Assembly: GCF_029589435.1 (NCBI RefSeq)
Contig: NZ_JARRAG010000002.1
Coordinates: forward strand, 1,116,001-1,180,000
Length of the DNA stretch: 64,000 bases
Direction of reading: 5' to 3'
Origin: Paludisphaera mucosa
Lineage (GTDB): Bacteria > Planctomycetota > Planctomycetia > Isosphaerales > Isosphaeraceae
Shown here: one piece after another, positions 1 through 8,392 of the stretch
How the letters are laid out: the number at the start of each line of letters is the position of its first letter
Position numbering within the stretch: position 1 is the stretch's first letter
The notes under the pieces: generated by a model
Databases searched by the model: none
Told to the model about the DNA's origin: nothing
The model's input: only the letters and a program-made list of their open reading frames with translations
Position numbers and translations under genes: made by a program

Positions 1-92
1 ACCGCGCCCAGGGCGCGTTTGTACCAGGCTGCCGCCGCCGCGGCGTCGGGCACGGCGACCATCAGGGAGATGACGGGAGGGAGTCGATCCAT
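1..92 (-). CDS. VOC-family (glyoxalase/bleomycin-resistance fold) protein, N-terminal fragment
   Basis: Only the first 30 codons lie in the window; the gene continues past the left edge. The reading begins at an ATG and gives a short lead, then a hydrophobic beta-strand-like stretch (ISLMVAVPDA), an alanine run and the AWYKRALGA segment. A strand, a DAAAA helix start and a WYK/FYKRALGA motif form the usual opening of VOC-superfamily proteins related to PhnB and glyoxalase. Metal ligands and substrate-defining residues lie in the missing part, so no reaction can be assigned. The family call rests on this short motif only. Confidence 0.62.
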   Translation of the reverse strand, partial: MDRLPPVISLMVAVPDAAAAAAWYKRALGA

Positions 93-258
93 GGTCGGGC
101 GCCGCCTGATCTGGGGGGACATGGAAGTTGGATGACGCGTCCGGGATCGCCTCTCGCGACCCGACCCGCGATCATACGCACCCCGTAGGGCCCGAGGAAG
201 ACGACGCCGGGGTGGCGGCTCGACGTCCCGCCCGGGCCCTCGACGGGCCCCGTCGAGC

Positions 259-804
259 CTACGAAGGCCGTGGACGGCCGCCCGACCGGAGCCCGCTTCC
301 GTCCCCCGCCGCCGCCAGGGGTTCGGGCTGCGCCGCCGGCGCGGGACGTCGACGGGCGACGTAGGCCTCGACCTCGCGGCGGTTGCGGGCGGCGTTCTCG
401 CGGATCGCGAAGACGAGCGTGATGAGCAGGCGCGAGGCCGTCGAGGCGGCGAGCACCAGGGCCAGCGGGGTGTGTCGTTCGAGGGCCGTCGTCAGCGGCA
501 TCGCGCCCAGGACGTAGACGCCGGCGTAGTGCGTCGCAAACGAGCGAACCCGGGGAGACGCGTCCGGGGCGGTCGCGGTGCGGCCCAGGAAGAGGGGCCA
601 CCGGATCAGCAGGGCCGTCGCCAGGATCGAGGCGACCGCGACCAGGACGTCGTCGAGGGCGCCGAGCGCGGGACGCCTGGCGATCGTCTCCTCGGGCCGC
701 ATGCCGAAGAACAGGCGGTGCACCAGGCCCACGAGGCACAACAGGATGCCGAGGTCCTGGAACCACCACGGGCGATCGGGCGGTGGTTCGGGGGCGGCGG
801 ACAT
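259..804 (-). CDS. hypothetical integral membrane protein
   Basis: This 181-residue protein has no family I recognise. It starts with a short polar lead (PEPPPDRPWW) and then has about four hydrophobic segments, near residues 17-36, 48-70, 92-108 and 110-132, followed by a basic, alanine/proline-rich cytoplasmic-type tail. HRLFFGM lies between the first two segments. It sits upstream of the VOC-fold gene on the same strand (166-nt gap) and is divergent from the MATE gene. The hydrophobic pattern and strong third-position GC bias support it as a real gene; the function is unknown. Confidence 0.6.
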   Translation of the reverse strand: MSAAPEPPPDRPWWFQDLGILLCLVGLVHRLFFGMRPEETIARRPALGALDDVLVAVASILATALLIRWPLFLGRTATAPDASPRVRSFATHYAGVYVLGAMPLTTALERHTPLALVLAASTASRLLITLVFAIRENAARNRREVEAYVARRRPAPAAQPEPLAAAGDGSGLRSGGRPRPS

Positions 805-914
805 CGCACGGCTCCTGCCACGGGGTCGCCCCTTGTCGGGCGGTCGGCGAACCTGACAGGCTATCCTAGCGTCGAGAGGTCGGGGAATCGAGGAAGCGTT
901 TGCGGAAGGGACGC

Positions 915-2312
915 ATGGATCGTCTTCAGAGGGACCTGTTGCGGCAGGGGATGCGGCTGGAATTGGGGCCGATGCTGCGGCTGGCCGGGCCGGTGGTCTC
1001 GGCGGAGCTGGGGTGGATGGCGATGGGGATCGTCGACACGATCTTCGTCGGCCGGCTCGGGGCCGAGGCGATCGGGGCCGTGAGCCTGGGGAACGCGCTC
1101 TACTTCGCGGTCGCCATCTTCGGGATGGGGCTCCTGCTGGGGCTCGACGCCCTGGTCTCGCAGGCCTACGGCGCGGGCGACCTGCACGAGTGCCACGACT
1201 GGCTCGTCCAGGGGATGTACCTGGCGGCGATGCTCTGCCCGCCGGCCATGCTGCTGCTGTGGGTCGTCGAGCCGCTGTCGGACCGGATGGGGCTCAACGC
1301 GGCGGTGCTGGAGCAGGCCAAGCCGTTCCTGCGCGCGATGACCTGGGGGACCCCCGCGCTCTTCATCTACGCGACCTTCCGGCGCTACCTGCAGGGCATG
1401 GGCCTGGTCAAGCCGGTGATGGCGGCCCTGCTGTCGGCGAACGTCGTCAACGCGCTGATGGACTGGGTGTTCGTCTACGGCAAGCTGGGCTTCCCGGCGA
1501 TGGGCGTGGAGGGGTCGGGCTGGGCGACGACGATCTCGCGCTGGTACATGGCCGGGTTCCTGGTCGTCTTCGCGCTCTGGAACGACGCGCGGAGCGGCTC
1601 GGGGCTGATCCGGACGCGGCTCGCGCCGAGGCTGGCGGCGATCCGCCGGCTGTTCGGGATCGGCCTGCCGGCGGCGATGCACCTCTTGCTGGAGGTCGGC
1701 GTCTTCGCGCTGGCGACCACGCTGGCGGGGAAGCTCGACGCCACGTCGCTGGCGGCGCACCACGTGGTGCTCGACGTCGCCAGCGTGACGTTCATGATCC
1801 CCCTGGGCCTGGCGACGGCGGGCGCGATCCGCGTGGGCCAGGCGATCGGCCGGGGCGAGCCGTCGGCCGCCGGCCGCGCCGGGTGGACGGCCCTGGCGCT
1901 GGGCGCGGCGTTCATGACGACGTCGGGCCTGGTCATGGTCGCCTTCCCCCGCCCGCTGGCCGCGCTGTTCACGGACGACGCCGGCGTGATCGCGGCCGCC
2001 TCGCGGCTGATGCTGCTGGCGGCGGCCTTCCAGCTCTTCGACGGCCTCCAGGGGGTCGCCACCGGGGCCCTCCGGGGCGCGGGCGACACCCGCACGGCGA
2101 TGATCTGCACCCTGATCTGCTACTGGTTCGTCGGCCTGCCGCTGGGCTGGTTTCTGTGCTTCCGCGAGGGCCGGGGGGTCTTCGGCCTCTGGATCGGCCT
2201 GGCCCTCGGCCTCTTCATCGCCGGCCTGACGCTGCTGTTCGCCTGGCGCCGCAAGGCCGCCGCCCTCGGCCGCGGCGAGTTCGCCATGGTCGGCGCGGGC
2301 GTGGGGCATTGA
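915..2312 (+). CDS. MATE-family multidrug/sodium antiporter
   Basis: The 465-residue product has about twelve hydrophobic segments in two related halves, as expected for MATE (NorM/DinF-type) exporters that expel cationic drugs or metabolites using a Na+ or H+ gradient across the cytoplasmic membrane. The N-terminal segment with LAGPVVSAELGWMAMGIVDT and the following FVGRLGAEAIGAVSLG are characteristic; the second half repeats the pattern (IGLPAAMHLLLEVGVFAL). Its length is typical. I chose the ATG at 915; a TTG five codons upstream at 900 is in frame but a weaker start. The substrate cannot be read from the sequence. It converges on the beta-lactamase-like gene with a gap of only 36 nt. Confidence 0.92.
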   Translation: MDRLQRDLLRQGMRLELGPMLRLAGPVVSAELGWMAMGIVDTIFVGRLGAEAIGAVSLGNALYFAVAIFGMGLLLGLDALVSQAYGAGDLHECHDWLVQGMYLAAMLCPPAMLLLWVVEPLSDRMGLNAAVLEQAKPFLRAMTWGTPALFIYATFRRYLQGMGLVKPVMAALLSANVVNALMDWVFVYGKLGFPAMGVEGSGWATTISRWYMAGFLVVFALWNDARSGSGLIRTRLAPRLAAIRRLFGIGLPAAMHLLLEVGVFALATTLAGKLDATSLAAHHVVLDVASVTFMIPLGLATAGAIRVGQAIGRGEPSAAGRAGWTALALGAAFMTTSGLVMVAFPRPLAALFTDDAGVIAAASRLMLLAAAFQLFDGLQGVATGALRGAGDTRTAMICTLICYWFVGLPLGWFLCFREGRGVFGLWIGLALGLFIAGLTLLFAWRRKAAALGRGEFAMVGAGVGH

Positions 2313-2348
2313 GGTCGACGTCGAGGATCGCGCCAGCCGAACGCCGGG

Positions 2349-3695
2349 TCAGGGCTTCGGCCCGTCCCCGGCGGCGGCGGCGAGGCGGCCCAGCAAGGCG
2401 AGCCCGATCGCGTCGACGTCGTTCGCCGAGTTCGACAGGACCGCGACGCCCACGCGCGAACCGGGGATGAACCCGATGAAGCTGCGATACCCGCCCGTGC
2501 CGCCGTTGTGCCAGAGGGCCGTCGCCCCGGCCCCGACCGTCGCCTCCTGCCAGCCCAGGCGGACCCGGCCCGTCGGGGGGATGTAGCCACTTAGCAGCCC
2601 GGCGAGGCCTACGACGACGAACAGGGTCGTCCCGGCCGGCAGCCAGCCGAATTGCGACCCCCAGAGCGCCATGCATCCGGCCCAGGTCGCGGCCGCCGCC
2701 CAGGCCCCCGACCAGAAGCCCTTCCACGCCAGGGCCGCCAGCGCCGGGAGCAGGGCCGCGGCCAGGAACGTCGCGCTCCCCGGCGGCACGGGGACGGACC
2801 ACTGGACCAGCAGCGACGCGGCCGCCAGGCCGAGGGCGTGCGGCCAGCCGACCCCGATCCGCCGCCGCCAGGCGACCGGCCGGGGGGCCTGGCATTCCCG
2901 CAGCGCCGGCTCCAGCGGGGTCGCCGCCGGATCCAGGTTCGCGCGTAAGAACGTAAGCATCTCGGCGACCGTGGACCGCAGCGCCCCGGCCCCGGCGAAG
3001 GTCGGCAGGTCCCAGCGAGACGTCGGCTCGCCCTTCGCATCGTGGCCCGGCGCCATCCGCGCCTCCTGGTCGGCCGACAGGGCGATCGCCGTGTCCGCCA
3101 ACCCGAGCGGGCGGAGCACCCGCGCGGCCAGCAGGTCCTCGTATGGCTCCCCCGCCCGCAGGGCGAGGACGTGGCCGAGCAGCCCGGCCCCGAGGTTCGA
3201 GTACGACGCGCCGCTGCCGGGCGGGAAGCCGACCCTCGCGGCGTTCAGGTAGGCGTGGAGGTCCTCGACTCCGTAGTCGCGATACGGGTTCTTAGCGTCC
3301 TTGATGGTCGCCCCCAGGTTGCCCGGCAGCCTGGGGAGCGCCGAGGTGTGCTCGGCCAGGTGAGCGAGGGTGATCGGCTCGCCGCGGTAGGCCGGCATGC
3401 GGACGCCCGCCGGCAGCAGCTCGCCGACCGGCCGGTCCAGCCGCACCTCCCCGCTCCCGGCCGCGTCGGCCAGCAGCAAGGCCGTGAACACCTTCGTGAT
3501 CGACCCGATCTCGAACACCGTCCGCCCGTCCGGGACCCGGCCCGAGCCTTTGTCCGTCTCGCCGTAGCCGAGCGCGACCTCCTCGCCCCCGGCCAGGAGC
3601 CCGATCGCCAGCCCGACGTTCCCCGCCGCGCGAAGATAACGCGCGGCCTGCTCGTCGGCCTCCGCCCGCACGACCTCGATCGTCCCCACCGTCAT
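2349..3695 (-). CDS. class C beta-lactamase-like serine hydrolase with an internal membrane domain
   Basis: This 448-residue protein belongs to the serine beta-lactamase/penicillin-binding-protein-like family (PF00144). The nucleophile motif S65-I-T-K68, the Y165-S-N167 triad and H396-N-G (replacing KTG) are all present in the right order, so it should be an active serine hydrolase (D-aminopeptidase, esterase or lactamase type). No clear Sec signal is seen. The oddity is at about residues 284-372: after RIGVGW the normal fold is interrupted by some 85 very hydrophobic residues, about three membrane spans, before RVRLGWQ resumes the fold and leads to HNGGTGGYRS. Family members are usually soluble or have C-terminal membrane spans. 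I infer that the catalytic domain is stapled to the membrane through this insert. Confidence 0.88.
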   Translation of the reverse strand: MTVGTIEVVRAEADEQAARYLRAAGNVGLAIGLLAGGEEVALGYGETDKGSGRVPDGRTVFEIGSITKVFTALLLADAAGSGEVRLDRPVGELLPAGVRMPAYRGEPITLAHLAEHTSALPRLPGNLGATIKDAKNPYRDYGVEDLHAYLNAARVGFPPGSGASYSNLGAGLLGHVLALRAGEPYEDLLAARVLRPLGLADTAIALSADQEARMAPGHDAKGEPTSRWDLPTFAGAGALRSTVAEMLTFLRANLDPAATPLEPALRECQAPRPVAWRRRIGVGWPHALGLAAASLLVQWSVPVPPGSATFLAAALLPALAALAWKGFWSGAWAAAATWAGCMALWGSQFGWLPAGTTLFVVVGLAGLLSGYIPPTGRVRLGWQEATVGAGATALWHNGGTGGYRSFIGFIPGSRVGVAVLSNSANDVDAIGLALLGRLAAAAGDGPKP

Positions 3696-3750
3696 GACCT
3701 CCCCGCCGCCGGCCCGCCCCGAAAGGTCGATCCTGAGCCCGCGCGATCGT

Positions 3751-3929
3751 CCTTCTCCCCTTCGTGGGAGAAGGTGGCCGCAGGCCGGATGAGGGGCTCG
3801 TCATCCGACGACGGCTTTCTCTTCTCGGGTCACGCTTCGGCCTCGAAGTCCGAGCACCCTACGATTTGGGTCCCCCTCATCCGGCCCTGCGGGCCACCTT
3901 CTCCCACGAGGGGAGAAGGACGATCCGCC
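3751..3929. repeat. two REP-like hairpin units in inverted orientation
   Basis: Two copies of a dispersed intergenic repeat face each other here (about 3751-3796 and 3872-3929), separated by about 75 nt. Each has one GC hairpin of the type CTTCTCCC...GGGAGAAG joined to a second arm GTGGCC...GGCCGGATGAGG. The same unit recurs at about 6013-6070, 16381-16407 (half unit), 43236-43294, 43341-43391, 53521-53570 and 63303-63364, with diverged forms at 38401-38430 and 39001-39030. All are non-coding except the 63.3 kb copy, which falls in the doubtful tail of a reading frame. Such units are REP/BIME-like; a role in mRNA stability, termination or nucleoid binding would be inference. Confidence 0.8.
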
Positions 3930-3989
3930 CCTCCTCCGCTTCGGTGCTTTCGACAGATCGCCACGAGGGGAGACGGCGCGGACGGCCGA

Positions 3990-5630
3990 TCACTTCGGGT
4001 CCTCGCGGATGTCGTCGATGGACATCTTCATGTCCGGGAGACGCTTTTTCGTCCAGTCGATCAATCTTTCGGCCATGCGGGACTGATTATCGATCGAGAA
4101 GGTCCCGCGTTGTATCGCGTTGATCTCCTGCCGGTTTCTTTCGATCGACGCCTCCGCGGCTCGAAGCTCTTCTGAGACTTGCGCGACCGTTACAGGGTCA
4201 CCCTTCGCCTTGGTCAGCTTCTCCATCAACACGTTGCGTTGATCCGTATGCCACCTATATTCTTCATCCATATATTTTAGTTTTCGGACTACGTTTTCTT
4301 GTTCATCCTTGATCTCCAGGAGCCGACTCATGATGACGCGGATCGGCTGCACGGCGAGTTCCAGCTCTTCCTGCGAGACGACGTGCTGTTCGGCCAGCTT
4401 CCGGCAGCGTTGGTAGTTCATGTAGGCGTTGACGAGCTCGGCCTCGATCTCCCGCACGCTCCTGGTGCCGGGCGGAGTCGGGGCCGCGGCGGCGATGCGG
4501 TCGTTGGGCTCCACGGCCGTCGGCGGGAGGGGGGCGGGCCTCGCCAGCAGGGCGGCCATGCGGTCGAGCTTCGCCTCCAGCGCGTCCAGTCGCTGGTCGA
4601 CGGGGGCCGGGACGTGCTTCTCTTCGGCCTTCACTGAGACCTCTGGCGCCTCGGTCTTCATGACTTCCGTCTTCGTGTCAACGACCGGAGCGACCTTCTC
4701 GATCTTCACGGCGTCCTGTTGCGCCTCGGGGGGCTTGTCCTGGGCTCCGGGCGCGGCGAGGGCGCCGGAGGCGACGGCGAAGGCCCCGGCGCTCAGGGCG
4801 GCCGAGGTGCAGGCGAGTCCGAGCAGCTTCCACGGGGATGGGGACATCGTCGAGATCGCTCCTTGGGCCAGCGCGGCGGCCGGCCAGGGGGAAGAGGCGG
4901 AGGCGAGCCAGGCCAGGCCGCCGAGGCCCGCGAACCGGCCGGCGGCGGCGACCGTCGCCGCGACGAGCGACGGCGGGACGAGGGATGCGGCCAGGTCCGC
5001 CTTCAGCAGGACCAGGCAGGCGGACGCGTCGACGCCCTGGCGCGTCAGGCGTTGATGGAGGATCGTGCGGGCCTTCGCCATCCGGCTCCGCACCGTGCCC
5101 GACGGCCAGCCCAGCTCGGCGGCCGCCTGGTCGTAGGTCCTGCCGCGCAGGTAGCAGAGCACCAGCGGGGCGCGGTACTTCTCGGGCAGCCGCGACAGCT
5201 CGCGATCGAGGGTCTCGAGCGAGTCGTCGACGGGCCGCTCGGGATCGGCGACGGCCTCGTCGACCTTATCCGGCCCGCCCTCACGGGCCCGGCGGCGGAG
5301 GACGTCGGAGCGGGCGCGGACCGCCACGCGACGGGCCACGCCGTAGAGCCAGCTCGACAGCGCGTCGCCGTCGCGGAGCCCGGCCCCCTTCCGCAGCAGG
5401 ACCAGGAACGTCGCCTGGAAGGCGTCGTCGACGTCGGCGGGGTCGTAGAGGTAGCGTCGGCAGAGCGCCAGCACGAGCGGCCCGTGGCGGTCGACGATCG
5501 CCTCGAAGGCGGCCTCGTCGCGCTCGGCCAGGTACCGATGCAAGAGCCGCGCGTCGCCTCCCGGCGGGTCGACCCCGTCGCGGAGCAGCCGCTCGACCTC
5601 CCGGCCCGTCCACCGTTTCGATCGCCGCAT
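3990..5630 (-). CDS. ECF-type RNA polymerase sigma factor with membrane and coiled-coil C-terminal extension
   Basis: The 546-residue protein begins with a standard ECF sigma core. Region 2 is at about residues 29-107 (FEAIVDRHGPLVLALCRRYL, DVDDAFQATFLVLLRK), and region 4 at about 138-197 (LSRLPEKYRAPLVLCYL, AAELGWPSGTVRSRMAKAR, a helix-turn-helix). ECF factors are normally near 200 residues. This one continues with an Ala-rich hydrophobic stretch (about 215-260), a likely transmembrane helix (about 268-293), a Lys/Glu/Pro linker, and a charged helical, probably coiled-coil region (about 385-546). Long C-terminal extensions are known in planctomycete ECF groups. I infer membrane tethering and regulation through the tail. 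The ATG at 5630 precedes the first recognisable sigma sequence. The pseudokinase-like gene lies upstream on the same strand. Confidence 0.9.
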   Translation of the reverse strand: MRRSKRWTGREVERLLRDGVDPPGGDARLLHRYLAERDEAAFEAIVDRHGPLVLALCRRYLYDPADVDDAFQATFLVLLRKGAGLRDGDALSSWLYGVARRVAVRARSDVLRRRAREGGPDKVDEAVADPERPVDDSLETLDRELSRLPEKYRAPLVLCYLRGRTYDQAAAELGWPSGTVRSRMAKARTILHQRLTRQGVDASACLVLLKADLAASLVPPSLVAATVAAAGRFAGLGGLAWLASASSPWPAAALAQGAISTMSPSPWKLLGLACTSAALSAGAFAVASGALAAPGAQDKPPEAQQDAVKIEKVAPVVDTKTEVMKTEAPEVSVKAEEKHVPAPVDQRLDALEAKLDRMAALLARPAPLPPTAVEPNDRIAAAAPTPPGTRSVREIEAELVNAYMNYQRCRKLAEQHVVSQEELELAVQPIRVIMSRLLEIKDEQENVVRKLKYMDEEYRWHTDQRNVLMEKLTKAKGDPVTVAQVSEELRAAEASIERNRQEINAIQRGTFSIDNQSRMAERLIDWTKKRLPDMKMSIDDIREDPK

Positions 5631-6091
5631 GTCGCCTCGCCCTCCCTCCTCAGAGGCTACTGCAGCGGTCCGCCGCGCAGGTCTCGATTTCCGCGAGGAA
5701 GGCGATTTTCCGCGGTTTCCGCGTGCGCAACCGGCGATCGTGGACCACGGTCGCTTAATGAGGCCGCCGGCCTCGACGCATCGGGTTTCGATTCGAGATG
5801 AGAGGCGGGGGTTCGACGGGGGCGAAAAAATGAAAACGGCGGGAGCGGCGGATGGGGCCGATTTCGCGACGGTAATCCTGAATCGATAAGCTCTTGCGTC
5901 CGATGGGTTCGATGGTCGACGGTGCGAAGGAAGCCGAATCGAAGCCGATCGGACGGGGCGGAGTCCGTCGCCTTGGTTGGGGAGCGGGCGGGCTCGATGT
6001 CCGGCGAGCTGCGTGCTCGTCTTCCCCCTCATCCGGCCTTCGGCCACCTTCCCCCGCGAGGGGGGAAGGACGTTGAGAGGGGGTCGGGGGG
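5631..6091. other. intergenic region between pseudokinase and sigma-factor genes
   Basis: No gene is supported in these 461 bases. The half nearest the sigma gene (5630-5900) is comparatively AT-rich for this genome and is the expected promoter region for the sigma-factor gene on the minus strand. The half nearest 6091 holds one REP-like repeat. I could not pick a convincing -35/-10 pair. Confidence 0.55.
6013..6070. repeat. REP-like hairpin unit
   Basis: One complete unit of the dispersed repeat: the lead GCTCGTCTTCCCCCTCATCC, then the GGCC...GGCC arm and the CTTCCCCC...GGGGGAAG hairpin. The lead recurs in inverted form beside the 43.2 and 63.3 kb copies, so the repeat unit includes it and is longer than the hairpin alone. 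The copy lies directly downstream of the kinase-like gene and could act as a 3'-end structure. Confidence 0.78.
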
Positions 6092-8392
6092 TCAGCCGGC
6101 GGGGGACTGTTTGGCGGCGAGGTCGGCGAGGAGCTTTTTGAAGTCGGCGCGGGGGCGCAGGGGGTCGAGGGCGGGGTCGTGGAGGTAGACGTCGAGGCGG
6201 TCGAAGCCCTGGGCGACGGCCTGGCGGAGGGCGCTCACGGCGCGTCGGGCGTAGACGTTGCGGCGGAGGCGGTCGTGGGGGCCGAGCGCCGGATCCTCGG
6301 CGTCCTCGATCGGCTTGCCGCCGTCCTTGACGCCGATCAGGGTCAGGCCGAGCGAGAGGTTGCAGGCCAGGGCGTAGGCGTCGTCGGCGTCGCGTTCCTT
6401 CAGGCCTTCGAGCAGGTCGGCGGCGCCCTGGAAGGCCTTGAGGGCCTCGGCGAGGCGGCCCTCCTGGGCGAGCAGCCGGCCCCGGAGCTGCCGCGAGAAC
6501 GCCAGCGCCGTCACGTCCCGGGGCTCGTCGGGCCGCTCGACGGTCAGCCGTTCGAGGAGCGCCTGGGCCTTCTCGGCGCGGGCCATGGCCTCGGCGCGTT
6601 GGCCGCGGCCGCGGAGCATCTCGGAGTCGAGGTTGTAGGCTGAGGCCAATTCGGCCCGGTAGGCGGGGTCGGCGGGGAACTTCGCGGCCAGGCCTTCGAG
6701 GACGGCCGTCGCGCGCGTCATGGCCTCGGCGGCGGGCTTGGCCTGGCCGGCCGACTGCTGGAGGTCGGCCATGTCCACGAGCCGCGCGGCCGTGTCGAGG
6801 GCGATCCGCGGAAGGTCCTTCGCCGGCCCCGGGGTCGCGTCCAGGACCTGGATCGCGCGGTCGAGGGCGAGCGCCGCGGTCGGCAGGCCGTCCTCGCGGT
6901 CGCTCATCGTCCGGGCGAGCAGGGCGTAGGCCGAGGCCAGCTCGATCCGCGTCTCGGGGCGGCCGGGCTCGGCCCAGCTCAGCTCCTCCAGCAGCCGGAT
7001 CGCCGACCGGATCGAGCCCAGGGCCGACTGGCCTTGCTTCTGTCGGCGCTGGATCACGGCCTGGTCGTGCATCACCCGGGCCAGGCGGCGGCGGATCCGG
7101 GGCTCGTCGGGCCGGGCGTCGGCGAGCGCCAGGTAGCCCGCGCGGGCCGATTCCAGGCTCGCCAGGGCGGCGTCGGCCGCCGGCCCCGCCCCGCCCGGGT
7201 CGAGCGCGCGGCCGAGCCCCGCGCGGGACTCGGCCAGCCGCTCGGCGAAGCCCGCGTCGCCCAGGTGGCGCGCGGCCAGGTACTTCCACAGGTCGGCCGC
7301 CGTTCGAAAGCCGGCGGCGGCCTGGGGCTTCCGCCCCAGCGCCCCGTCGATCGTCGCGACCCGGGTGCGGGCGTCGGCGGCCTCGGCCAGCGTCTCCGGG
7401 CTCCGGCCGGCGGCGGCGACGACGCCTTCGTAGTAGCCGCGGGCGGCCTCCAGCAGCTCGCGCCGGAGGCCGCGGGCGTCGCCCTCGGCGGCCTCGTCGT
7501 CGGCCAGGCGGTCGAGGGCCGTCGCCATCGCCGCACGCGCCGAGGCGGCCGCCGCCGCGGCCCGGTCGCGCTCGCGGAGCAAGCTGCGCGCCCGGAAGGC
7601 CTCCCATCCGCCCCAGGCGAGCATGCCGACGACCGTCGCCGCCAGGGCCGCCGCGACCCACCGGCGGCGCCGGACGAACCGGACGACCCGCCCCCATTCG
7701 GACGTCCGGGCCGCCCGCACCGGCAGGCCGGCGAGGTAGGCGTCGAGGTCGTCCGCCAGGGCCGCGGCCGAGGCGTGGCGCCGCTCCGGCTCCTTGCGGA
7801 TCGCCTCCAGCACGATCGCGTCCAGGTCCGCCCCGATCTCCCGGCGGCGCTCGCCCGTCGCGGCGCGGCCGGGACGTTCCGGGGCCTGCTCGCTGATCGC
7901 CAGGGCCGTCGCCGAGGGGTCCGCCGGGTCGACCGCGATCGGCGGCCGTCCCGTCAGCAGCTCGTAGAGCACGGCCCCCAGCGCGTAGACGTCGGCGGCC
8001 GTGGTGGGGGCCTCGCCGAGCACCTGCTCGGGGCTCGTGCAGGCGTCGAGCGCGTCCGGGTCCGCCTCGCCCGCCGCGATCTCGGCCGGCTCGCCCGCGG
8101 CGGTCGTCCCCAGCCGCGACGGCCGCAGGTCGCCGAAGATCCGGCCCCGCTGGTGGGCCCGGTGGACCATCCGGCAGGCCGCCTGGAACAGCCGCAGCCG
8201 CGCGGGGACGTCCAGGCCCAGGCGGTCGCAGCGGGCGGCGATCGGCTCGATCGGCCCGGCGTCCTCGTCGGCCCCGGTCTCGCCCCCCCGCCCCGCCGGA
8301 TCGCCGATCGCGTCGGCCGCGATCGCCTCGAGCGCGGAGTCTTCGAGCGGATCCGGACGGTCCTCGACGCGCTCTTCCTCGGCCTGGCTCAT
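6092..8392 (-). CDS. degenerate Ser/Thr kinase-like membrane protein with TPR-type C-terminus (predicted pseudokinase)
   Basis: This 766-residue protein resembles the C-lobe of Hanks-type kinases, but its glycine loop and VAIK-lysine N-lobe are absent. The catalytic-loop region reads GRIFGDLRPSRLG at about residues 83-95, where active kinases have HRDLKPSN: the Asp is kept, but His-Arg, the Lys and the Mg-binding Asn are changed. The DFG motif is replaced by AGE near 107-109. The SPEQ (120-123), DVYALGAVLYELLTGRPP and RKEPERRHASA segments are clearly kinase-derived. A single transmembrane helix follows at about 245-263, then a long alanine-rich helical region compatible with TPR repeats. I infer a catalytically dead, membrane-anchored scaffold. 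It precedes the ECF sigma gene on the same strand. Start ATG at 8392 was chosen because upstream sequence in frame looks non-coding. Confidence 0.85.
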   Translation of the reverse strand: MSQAEEERVEDRPDPLEDSALEAIAADAIGDPAGRGGETGADEDAGPIEPIAARCDRLGLDVPARLRLFQAACRMVHRAHQRGRIFGDLRPSRLGTTAAGEPAEIAAGEADPDALDACTSPEQVLGEAPTTAADVYALGAVLYELLTGRPPIAVDPADPSATALAISEQAPERPGRAATGERRREIGADLDAIVLEAIRKEPERRHASAAALADDLDAYLAGLPVRAARTSEWGRVVRFVRRRRWVAAALAATVVGMLAWGGWEAFRARSLLRERDRAAAAAASARAAMATALDRLADDEAAEGDARGLRRELLEAARGYYEGVVAAAGRSPETLAEAADARTRVATIDGALGRKPQAAAGFRTAADLWKYLAARHLGDAGFAERLAESRAGLGRALDPGGAGPAADAALASLESARAGYLALADARPDEPRIRRRLARVMHDQAVIQRRQKQGQSALGSIRSAIRLLEELSWAEPGRPETRIELASAYALLARTMSDREDGLPTAALALDRAIQVLDATPGPAKDLPRIALDTAARLVDMADLQQSAGQAKPAAEAMTRATAVLEGLAAKFPADPAYRAELASAYNLDSEMLRGRGQRAEAMARAEKAQALLERLTVERPDEPRDVTALAFSRQLRGRLLAQEGRLAEALKAFQGAADLLEGLKERDADDAYALACNLSLGLTLIGVKDGGKPIEDAEDPALGPHDRLRRNVYARRAVSALRQAVAQGFDRLDVYLHDPALDPLRPRADFKKLLADLAAKQSPAG

